Below are positions 15,666-22,747 of a DNA stretch of 33,076 bases, piece by piece. This DNA is from Planctomycetota bacterium. GTDB taxonomy: Bacteria; Planctomycetota; UBA1135. Both the position numbers and the translations under genes were made by a program. The stretch lies in NCBI GenBank assembly GCA_014382805.1, contig JACNIZ010000251.1:1-33076 (forward strand). Direction: 5' to 3'. The first letter of the stretch is position 1. Each line of letters starts with the position of its first letter. A model generated the notes under the pieces. It worked only from the letters and a program-made list of their open reading frames with translations, made no database searches and was not told the DNA's origin.

Positions 15666-17477
15666 CAAGTCGTCGGGGTCGGGCCCGGTCAAGAACCCGT
15701 TGGGCGCATAGATGTCGGCATAACCATCGTTGTTGAAATCGACGAATTTGGAACCCCACGACCAACCGCCGACGGAAATCCCCGCCGCCATGGTGACGTC
15801 GCTGAAAGTGCCGTCGCCATTATTGGACAACAGCGAATTGCCGCGGGCGTGGCGGCCGTAATGCTGGTGTACGTCTTTATTCTGGCCTTCCATAAACTGA
15901 TCGGTCTGCGGCACAATGCGCTGACCTGCTGACGAAAACATGTTGGTGATCAACAGATCCATATCGCCGTCCAAGTCAAAGTCAGCGGTACTCAAACCCA
16001 TGCCGGCAGCCATATCTTCGGCGCCAACTTCATACGCAACATCAGTAAATTTGCCGCCTTCATTGCGGTACAAATTGTTGGTGCCAAAATCATTCGCAAC
16101 GTAAAGATCGACGTCGCCATCGTCGTCAAAATCTTCCCAAATCGAAACCAAACTGAACTTGCTGTTGTTTTGGTCCAGCCCGACTTCGGCAGTTGCATTG
16201 GTGAACTTGCCGTAGCCATCGTTGCGCCAGTAAAAGTTCGACGCTCCGTTATTGGCATCGTGGTACGGCGTCGGCACGCCGCCCATAATTCCATTGCCGA
16301 CGTAGCGCGTTGCGTATAAATCCAAGTCGCCATCGTTGTCTGGGTCGCCTGCACTGATGGAATAAATGTCTTCCCAGCCGGTGCCCCGCAACGGCGTGAA
16401 ATCGCCAAATATGCCCTTGCCGCTGTTGTATGCAATCATGATGTTGGCGCCGATGGTGGCGGCCAAATCTTGATCTCCGTCGTTGTCCAAGTCGATCAGC
16501 AATGCGCTGCGAGTATTTTCCAGGAAATCAAGGTTGGAGCGCTTGGAGGCGTCGGTTGCGGTTCCGTCCAGGCTATGCAAGAACAATCGATTAGGCAGAC
16601 CGCCTTGTTGAGTGATGTACAAATCATCCAAGCCATCACCGTTGACGTCGCCGATCGCAAAACCTTGAGAGCCAATGAAGGACTGCCCGATCAGTCGATC
16701 CGTCTTCTTATGGTAGTCATCCACACCGCGTAGAAATTCGTTTTGCCAAAATGCGTTGTGGCCAAAAACGTGACTGGTGATTTCACCGAACAGCGCCTTG
16801 CGAGTACGGATCTCTTCGTAGGAAGTCAGCTCGATGGACTCCAGTAACAAGTCTTCGTCGGTTTCGCCGATCTGCCAATAAGTGGTCCATTCGCTGTTGG
16901 CCTGAAGAACCCCCGACGCCGTTTTCAAGGATAGGTGTAACAGCATGTCGCCGCGGAAGCGTTTGGGACCTTCAATCTTGATACGAACGAACTTGAAAAA
17001 CGGATGGACATGAGGGTCGTCGCCGAACGGTGCCCGTACCGATTTAGCCAGGGTCGAAAGCTGGCCCAAGCTCATTTGTTCCTGCGGGATATTGGTTGGA
17101 CGCCAAGCGTTGGTGACGCCATCGGAAAAAACTTGTTCGAGCTTGGCCGGGCGCAGAGGAGTAAGGGTGTGAAAGTTCGCGCTTAGATAGTGATCTAGTT
17201 CATCCTCGTGCTCGTTCTTTAAAAAATATGCAAGCAGAGCCTTCACCGGCTTTTTAGCGTTGCCATGCAAAACTTCGGAACGCCAGCCGTCGGTTGCGGC
17301 GTTGCGGCGTTCGAAGTTGTCCGTCACCCATTCGGGATAATCAATTTCAGCACTCTCCAGCAACTGGTCTGGATCCTTTGCCCCATCTTGCTGAGGGGGC
17401 GCGGGGGTGGAATCGCTCCAGGCGAAGACGGGGTGGGCACCTGCAAGAAAGGCGGCGAAAATAAGACAAGATCTCAT
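15663..17477 (-). CDS. N-terminal half of CRTAC1 selenoprotein candidate: signal peptide and FG-GAP/VCBS propeller
   Basis: I choose ATG 17477 (MRSCLIFAAFLAGAHPVFA, a clear signal peptide) over the track start at 17552. Residues 20-230 form a mixed region without a recognised motif, containing FVRIKIEGPKRFRGDMLLHL. From about residue 230 to 604 come FG-GAP/VCBS units with loops DVNGDGLDDLY, DLDNDGDQDL, DPDNDGDLDLY, DFDDDGDVDLY, DFDLDGDMDLL and DFNNDGYADIY. It stops at TGA 15663 directly after NGFLTGPDPDDL, in the middle of a CRTAC1 architecture, whereas the other UnbV-bearing proteins in this window continue through to UnbV. The reading frame continues open for 436 codons beyond the TGA. The complete gene would be 14352..17477, 1041 aa with Sec605. 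It is divergent from the gene at 17648. Confidence 0.9.
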   Translation of the reverse strand: MRSCLIFAAFLAGAHPVFAWSDSTPAPPQQDGAKDPDQLLESAEIDYPEWVTDNFERRNAATDGWRSEVLHGNAKKPVKALLAYFLKNEHEDELDHYLSANFHTLTPLRPAKLEQVFSDGVTNAWRPTNIPQEQMSLGQLSTLAKSVRAPFGDDPHVHPFFKFVRIKIEGPKRFRGDMLLHLSLKTASGVLQANSEWTTYWQIGETDEDLLLESIELTSYEEIRTRKALFGEITSHVFGHNAFWQNEFLRGVDDYHKKTDRLIGQSFIGSQGFAIGDVNGDGLDDLYITQQGGLPNRLFLHSLDGTATDASKRSNLDFLENTRSALLIDLDNDGDQDLAATIGANIMIAYNSGKGIFGDFTPLRGTGWEDIYSISAGDPDNDGDLDLYATRYVGNGIMGGVPTPYHDANNGASNFYWRNDGYGKFTNATAEVGLDQNNSKFSLVSIWEDFDDDGDVDLYVANDFGTNNLYRNEGGKFTDVAYEVGAEDMAAGMGLSTADFDLDGDMDLLITNMFSSAGQRIVPQTDQFMEGQNKDVHQHYGRHARGNSLLSNNGDGTFSDVTMAAGISVGGWSWGSKFVDFNNDGYADIYAPNGFLTGPDPDDL

Positions 17478-17647
17478 TAGCTTTGGATCGGAATGGCTGT
17501 GCAACAGGCTGGGGTGGCGCTGGGGTTGGGTGCTCAGGAGAGGGAAGGGCATTGGCTGCCGCTGATGGATGGGGGAGTAGGGCCTTTGGACTCTAATGGG
17601 TTTATTACTTTAGCAGGTAAATCCTATGAATTCGCTAGTCTATTGCC

Positions 17648-18442
17648 ATGAGTAAGGTGCTTTATGTGCATTGGAAGCATGCAGAGGGGCGTGCCGAAGT
17701 GGATGAGTTGCAAAGGCTTGGGCACGAGGTCACTGTCTTTTTCGAACCCGGCGGGCTGAAATTGGCGGACCTCAAGCCAACTTTGCCGGAAGTCGTTGTC
17801 ATCAATATGGATCGGTTGCCATCCCATGGCCGCACTACCGCGCACTGGTTGCGAAGCACAAAGGCTACCCAACACCTGCCCCTAGTTTTTTGCGGTGGCG
17901 CGGATAAGAAGGTCGCGCTTGCACGAGCCATGCTAGGCGACGCAGTATTTTGTCAGGGCAAAGACTTAGCAGAGGCAGTTCGTATTGCGTTGACGGTACC
18001 GCAAATGGATCGGCCGATCACAGCGTGTTCGAGCAAATCGCTGTGGCAGAAATTGGAAATTATGCCCGGGCATGTAGTATTCCAATTGGGTGGTCCAAAA
18101 AGTTTAAAAGATCTATTAGGAGATGACATGCCAGCGGACGTTAAGTTGCGTCGTTGGGTTGATGAAACTAAGATGCCAGCCACCGGCGCGAATTTAATTT
18201 TGCTGTTCGCGCAAACTAAGAGCTATTTAAAAAAGGCATTTCCTGTTGTTGAAACTGCATCTCAATCCGGTCGCCCCCTGTGGGTGTTTTGGATAAAAAA
18301 AACGTCTCCTCTTGTATCAAATTTGAGTCAGTCTGACTTGATTGGAATGATGAGAGAATGGGGTTGGAACGACTTGAAAATATGTAAGGTGGATGAAGAT
18401 TGGGCGGGTCAAATATTCCGTCGGAAAATCTCCAAGATATGA
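17648..18442 (+). CDS. Two-domain cytoplasmic protein: receiver-like N-terminus, DUF3052-like C-terminus
   Basis: 264 aa from ATG 17648, with no signal peptide. Residues 1-115 have an alternating alpha/beta pattern (VLYVHWKHAEGRAEVDEL, VVVINMDRLPSHGR, LPLVFCGGADKKVALARA) like a response-regulator receiver or flavodoxin-like fold, but the usual phosphoacceptor Asp surroundings are changed (INMDRLPSH), so phosphorylation is uncertain. Residues 120-264 resemble DUF3052: GHVVFQLGGPKSLKDLLG, NLILLFAQTKSYLKKAF, GRPLWVFWIKKT, LIGMMREWGWNDLKICKVDEDWAGQIFRR, with the G-W-x-x-L...V-D-x-x-W ending of that family. Known DUF3052 proteins have no settled function. The gene is divergent from the CRTAC1 selenoprotein candidate across about 170 bp. 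Confidence 0.8.
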   Translation: MSKVLYVHWKHAEGRAEVDELQRLGHEVTVFFEPGGLKLADLKPTLPEVVVINMDRLPSHGRTTAHWLRSTKATQHLPLVFCGGADKKVALARAMLGDAVFCQGKDLAEAVRIALTVPQMDRPITACSSKSLWQKLEIMPGHVVFQLGGPKSLKDLLGDDMPADVKLRRWVDETKMPATGANLILLFAQTKSYLKKAFPVVETASQSGRPLWVFWIKKTSPLVSNLSQSDLIGMMREWGWNDLKICKVDEDWAGQIFRRKISKI

Positions 18443-18517
18443 AATCTATGATAGCCTGATTTATGGAGGGGTGCAAAATCAGCTCCCTTCTAAACCCTAC
18501 CCCTTGGAGATCTCCCC

Positions 18518-19519
18518 ATGATTACTGCATTACTACTTGCGTGTAGCCCGTTGGCCGCACAGCTTCCTATCGACGCAACCTTGGATACCGCATTCCAACC
18601 TGCATCGAATTTGGGATCTGGCTCTGGTAGCCGCGCAACCTCCGCGTTTGATGATTTCAACCGCGCCAATAGCACCAGCATGGGTGCCGATTGGACTGAG
18701 CAAACTGGTGACATCGAAGTCTTGAGCAATCAAGGTCACGGTGTGACAAGCCTTTCGATGATGACCCACAATGGCGTCAACGACAGCTACGACACCTCTA
18801 CCATGAGTGCCAAATTTGACACTCAAGGTGGCTTGGTTTACGTCGCAATGGTTGCTGGCTACTCCAACATCAGCACCAACGTTTTCGTAAAAGTACAAGA
18901 CAACAACAGCAGCGGTGACTACGACCGCGTTTTCTTCTACTTCGGCAACAATGGTGGCTCTTGGTCCGGAAACACGGGTTACTACTTTGACCTGGCGACT
19001 CCGACTGTTTCGGGCACCATGACTCTGTCCTTCACCGGTGGTGGTGATGTTGCACAGCTTGACATCGCAAATGATGCAAGTGGCGCAACTGAAACCTTCA
19101 CTTGTGGTGGTTTGGCTGCTAACGCTGGTGGTTTAGGCACTGGCTTCGGCGTCGGTACCTATGGTGGTTGCTACTTCGATGACTTCACCGTTAACGGTGG
19201 CGGCGGCTTGACCTTGTCCACTACTGGCGCTGCTGGAGGCTCGATGACCTTTGATGTTTCTGGAGCCACTCCTGCTGGTCCTGTAGCTTACTGCTACGCC
19301 TTCGGCACCGGTTCACACCCAGCCTTTAACCCGCTCACTGGTAACACCATCGTGACCGGCTTGGCTTCTACTCGCTTCACTGTCGCTTACATTGGTGGCG
19401 CCGATGCAGCTGGTAACTCCAGCCACACCACGAACGTTCCTGGCGCAGCTGCTGGTCTAGTTCACGTTCAGTGTGTTGATGCAGTAACCGACGGTTTAAC
19501 TAACGTCGTTGCTCTCTAA
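18518..19519 (+). CDS. Exported beta-rich protein, probably highly expressed
   Basis: 333 aa from ATG 18518; GGAG lies 8 nt upstream, the clearest Shine-Dalgarno site in the window, and an in-frame TAA closes the frame further upstream. The N-terminus MITALLLACSPLAAQ is a very short export signal without a positive charge; cleavage after AAQ or lipidation at the Cys in LLAC are both possible. Residues 35-230 look like a concanavalin/LamG-type sandwich (FDDFNRANSTSMGADW, YYFDLATPTVSGTMTLSF, GGCYFDDFTVNGG). The last 100 residues or so, ending VQCVDAVTDGLTNVVAL, form a C-terminal domain related by eye to the end of the FG-GAP protein at 12801-14351. Codons are strongly biased (GGT, GCT, ACC, AAC, GAC), and a strong intrinsic terminator follows. 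Likely an abundant surface or secreted protein; function unknown. Confidence 0.85.
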   Translation: MITALLLACSPLAAQLPIDATLDTAFQPASNLGSGSGSRATSAFDDFNRANSTSMGADWTEQTGDIEVLSNQGHGVTSLSMMTHNGVNDSYDTSTMSAKFDTQGGLVYVAMVAGYSNISTNVFVKVQDNNSSGDYDRVFFYFGNNGGSWSGNTGYYFDLATPTVSGTMTLSFTGGGDVAQLDIANDASGATETFTCGGLAANAGGLGTGFGVGTYGGCYFDDFTVNGGGGLTLSTTGAAGGSMTFDVSGATPAGPVAYCYAFGTGSHPAFNPLTGNTIVTGLASTRFTVAYIGGADAAGNSSHTTNVPGAAAGLVHVQCVDAVTDGLTNVVAL

Positions 19520-19541
19520 TTCGGAATTTACCTTCCGATTC

Positions 19542-19578
19542 GCGCTCTGCTGCTAAAGTGCAGCAGAGCGCTTTTTTT
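19542..19578 (+). terminator. Strong rho-independent terminator
   Basis: A perfect 12-bp stem GCGCTCTGCTGC / GCAGCAGAGCGC with a 6-nt loop TAAAGT is followed by seven T residues. It lies 23 bp after the stop of the exported protein gene and 33 bp before the next ATG, so the downstream gene at 19612 probably has its own promoter or depends on read-through. Confidence 0.93.
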
Positions 19579-19611
19579 GTGCTCATCCCCGAAGCCACAC
19601 TTCATTCCACC

Positions 19612-20154
19612 ATGAATAGCCGCTACATTCTTGCTTTCGCTCTAGTTGCATTTACCGGCCTAGCCACACTGCTGACGTCTTTCACCCCTCCCGAGAAGCC
19701 GATTGGACTTGAGGCTTTGGATGGGTTCGTCGGCACTTGGGTAGCCGTCGGCGAAGACGGCAAGCCGACTGAGCTAGTCATGTCCGACGTACGCTCCACC
19801 GCCGGTGGTTCGGTGCTGATCGAAACGATGTTTCCTGGGACCGAAAATGAAATGATCACCATGTACTACACGCGGGAAGGTCATTTGATGATGACGCATT
19901 ACTGCGGATGTACCAATCACCCGATCCTCAAGGCCAGCCGCGGCGAGGCTGGTGCATTGAAATTTGATTGCATTGGTAGCGGTGAGAACTTTGCCAATTG
20001 CGCCAAGACACCACACATGCACGATGCAGTGTTTCATTTAAACGGCGATAGCTTCCAGTCCAAATGGCGCATGCTTGATAGCGGTGAATTCACTCACGTT
20101 GGTGATTTTAAGCTGGTTCGCAAGCCAAAGAAAAAGGTGAAAGTCGGCAAATGA
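19612..20154 (+). CDS. Small exported DUF1579-like (lipocalin-like) protein
   Basis: I choose ATG 19612 (MNSRYILAFALVAFTGLATLL); the track start at 19558 falls inside the terminator. The product is 180 aa with an N-terminal signal or anchor helix. The mature part begins LEALDGFVGTWVAV, continues with SVLIETMFPG, MYYTREGHLMMTHYC and FDCIGSGENFANC, and ends with a basic tail KPKKKVKVGK. The FVGTW opening and repeated short beta strands resemble DUF1579 and related calycin-fold proteins that may bind small hydrophobic ligands. Several Cys and His residues (HYCGCTNH, CAKTPHMHD) could bind metal or form disulfides; this is speculation. Convergent with the large operon, 7 bp from its last stop. Confidence 0.78.
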   Translation: MNSRYILAFALVAFTGLATLLTSFTPPEKPIGLEALDGFVGTWVAVGEDGKPTELVMSDVRSTAGGSVLIETMFPGTENEMITMYYTREGHLMMTHYCGCTNHPILKASRGEAGALKFDCIGSGENFANCAKTPHMHDAVFHLNGDSFQSKWRMLDSGEFTHVGDFKLVRKPKKKVKVGK

Positions 20155-20161
20155 CTTTGGC

Positions 20162-22735
20162 TTAACCATCCTTGGAGCTCTCAAACAGGGCCTTGTATTC
20201 TGCATCCAGGTTGGACGATCGATCGCTTAATGTACGCCAACGATGGAGCAGCGAAGCTGGGTCTTGATCGTGTTGTACCACCGTCATCGCTGAGCCGGCG
20301 GCAGTGTCACCTTCGTTCGAACTGGATTTACCAGCTTGGCCGCCTGAATCTAATGCAAGCTTGAATGCCACCTCCAAGTGTTGCTGAGCTTGCTCACGTT
20401 CTCCTTGCTTGAAAGCAATCCCACCTCTGTACCAACTTGCGGCAATCGACTTCGAATTGTGAGCAAAAGCGTCGGCGAAGTATTGCTCGGCTTCGTCTAG
20501 CTGGCCCTCAAGTAACGCCACAATCCCTAGCTGCACGGAGGGCTGACTTTCTTCCTTATTGATGCTCCGGCAGCGCAGAAAGGCCTCTTTTGCGGCGGCC
20601 AGGTCGTCCAAAATTGGGTCGCCACCGGGTAAGCGCAACTTGCCAATTTGCATCCAACCACGACTGCCGTTGGGCTGGTAAAGGACCAGCTCTTCCAACA
20701 CGGCAAGGGCTTCGACCTCGCGCTTTTGCTCGCTGAGTATGTTGCCTAAGTAGTAAAGGCTGTCCCAATGTCCAGGCCAAAGTTTTAATGCTTTGCGATA
20801 GCTTTCTTCGGCTGCTGCCAGGTCGCCGTCAATCCGCTGGCGCGACGCTTGGCGCAAGGTGGCGACGAACAATCGTTTTTGTTCAATGGATAGGCTGGGT
20901 TGCGCTTGTGCCAGCAGTTTTCCCGGCAAGGCCTCAATCCGCGGCTCGCTACCACGTTCCCAGGTGACCAATCGATTAGCTGCAAAAGGTCCAGCGCTAT
21001 CAGTGGTACCATCCGGCCAACGCACTACGACGGAATCAATTTTTTCGGCCGCGCCTAGGCCGAAACTGAGTTCGCCGACTGCGTGTTGAGACAGATAAGA
21101 TCCCTGAGCGCCGACTTGATCAATCATGCCTTGGCCATCCCAGTGAATAATCACCGAAGCGCCGATGGCAAACCGGTTGCCGTCGGGCTGGCGCAGGCGG
21201 AGTAAAACCGAACCACCAGCTTGCTTGCTGTCGTTGCGCAGTAAATGAGCCGTCTCGCCATGGCCGATTACGATGATGTCAAGATCGCCATCCAAGTCGA
21301 AATCAAAGTGGGCGCCGCCGCGACCAACGCGTTTTTCGGTAAAGAAGGAGCCTGCAGCAGCGCCTAATTCAAAAAATCCACGATCGGCTCCAGCGTTCCA
21401 AAACAACTGCGCCCGTTGCGGGACCAGCTTGGTGGCGTCATCAGCTTCGGGTATGGTGCTGCCGTTCACTACAAATAGGTCGCGTTTGCCGTCGTTATCG
21501 AAATCAAAAAACCCGGTGGCCCACCCGACCATGTCCAAGGCGATTTGACCCAAGCCGAAACGGTCGGCTTCATCCATAAAAAGCAGTTTTGGTTCTTTGC
21601 CTTCGCCCGCCATTTCACTGCTGACGTTTTCATACAGGGCATTTTCTTGTGCCACCCAATGGGTGATGAATAAGTCCAGGTCTTGGTCGAGGTCAAAGTC
21701 GTTTACGGCCATACCCATTGCGCCGCGGTAGTCACCAAGCAGCGCTTCGCTGGTACGGTTTTCAAAGGTGCCGTCGCCTCGATTCAGGTACAAAGTGTTA
21801 TCCGAGACATCGTTGGCTATGTAAAGGTCCAACCAGCCGTCATTGTTTAGATCGGTAAACGTAGCTCCCAAACCACGTCCATTTTCCTCTAGTACACCGG
21901 CAAATTCGGCAACCTCTTCGAAGTTTCCGTCGCCTCGATTGCGCAACAATAGGTTGCGCTCACCGTCAAACACAGAAGGATTGAGCAGCGCTGGAATTGA
22001 GGTTCCATATTGGCGCATCGATGAATTTGCTCGACCGGCGTCCTTGCGGAATTTTACATAACCGCAAATGTAGATGTCCAGATCTCCATCGCGGTCGTAG
22101 TCGCCGGTTGCAAGCCCAGTCCAGAAGCCGACGAATTCGCCAATGCCGGATTCCTTACTTATTTCGGTGAACTTTAAGCCACCATCATTGCGGAACAAAT
22201 GACAGCCGCCATAACTGGTCACCATTAAATCCAGGTCGGCGTCACCGTCGATATCCACCCAGGCAGCGCCATTAGCCAAAGCCAACAAGCCCAAGCCGGA
22301 GGATTCGGTGATGTCCTCAAAGCTGCCATTGCCAAGGTTGTGGAACATACGGCAGGTTGCACCGCCATTTATCCAACCAAGTTCGGCTTCGGACATTGGG
22401 CCAGCCAAATTGGCTAAAAATACATCAGTCCAACCGTCGCCGTCGGCATCGCCAAGGGCAACGCCAGAACCCATGTCTTCCGGCAAACGGCCGCTGCGCG
22501 TGGCCGGGAAATGGTTGAAAATTAAGCCCGCCTCCGAGGTCACCTCAGTAAATGAAACCGGCGGATGATCAGCGGGCAGAGCGCGGCCGAGGGTATCGGT
22601 AATACCCTCCAATTGCTCCCCTGGTACATAGGCTTCACCGCTGTTTTTCCAAAGCAACACCGAAATGACACCCCCCAAAAGGAGGGTGCCAAAGATGGCG
22701 AGTCGCCGTAAGGTTTTTCGTTTCCAGATTTGCAT
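20162..22735 (-). CDS. Membrane-anchored CRTAC1-type FG-GAP/UnbV protein with C-terminal TPR domain
   Basis: 857 aa from ATG 22735. A basic N-terminus and one helix (LAIFGTLLLGGVISVLLW) act as an uncleaved anchor. Residues 60-510 hold VCBS/FG-GAP units with loops DADGDGWTDVF, DIDGDADLDL, DYDRDGDLDIY, DLNNDGWLDLY, DFDLDQDLDLF, DFDNDGKRDLF and DFDLDGDLDII. UnbV follows (IGASVIIHW to VVRWPDGTTDSA). Residues 600-800 are TPR helices (AEESYRKALKLWPGHWDSLYYLG, AEQYFADAFAHNSKSIAAS). It is the last gene of the six-gene operon, 12 bp after the cytochrome gene, so probably partners it at the outer face of the membrane. It has no redoxin domain and no internal TGA, unlike the CRTAC1 gene at 14352-17477. 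Confidence 0.92.
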   Translation of the reverse strand: MQIWKRKTLRRLAIFGTLLLGGVISVLLWKNSGEAYVPGEQLEGITDTLGRALPADHPPVSFTEVTSEAGLIFNHFPATRSGRLPEDMGSGVALGDADGDGWTDVFLANLAGPMSEAELGWINGGATCRMFHNLGNGSFEDITESSGLGLLALANGAAWVDIDGDADLDLMVTSYGGCHLFRNDGGLKFTEISKESGIGEFVGFWTGLATGDYDRDGDLDIYICGYVKFRKDAGRANSSMRQYGTSIPALLNPSVFDGERNLLLRNRGDGNFEEVAEFAGVLEENGRGLGATFTDLNNDGWLDLYIANDVSDNTLYLNRGDGTFENRTSEALLGDYRGAMGMAVNDFDLDQDLDLFITHWVAQENALYENVSSEMAGEGKEPKLLFMDEADRFGLGQIALDMVGWATGFFDFDNDGKRDLFVVNGSTIPEADDATKLVPQRAQLFWNAGADRGFFELGAAAGSFFTEKRVGRGGAHFDFDLDGDLDIIVIGHGETAHLLRNDSKQAGGSVLLRLRQPDGNRFAIGASVIIHWDGQGMIDQVGAQGSYLSQHAVGELSFGLGAAEKIDSVVVRWPDGTTDSAGPFAANRLVTWERGSEPRIEALPGKLLAQAQPSLSIEQKRLFVATLRQASRQRIDGDLAAAEESYRKALKLWPGHWDSLYYLGNILSEQKREVEALAVLEELVLYQPNGSRGWMQIGKLRLPGGDPILDDLAAAKEAFLRCRSINKEESQPSVQLGIVALLEGQLDEAEQYFADAFAHNSKSIAASWYRGGIAFKQGEREQAQQHLEVAFKLALDSGGQAGKSSSNEGDTAAGSAMTVVQHDQDPASLLHRWRTLSDRSSNLDAEYKALFESSKDG

Positions 22736-22747
22736 TCCAGGCGTCAG

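Noticed and set aside
15640-15670. Frameshift as the cause of the split CRTAC1 gene
   Set aside because: Both halves are in the identical frame, so no indel is needed; only a single codon (TGA) separates them.
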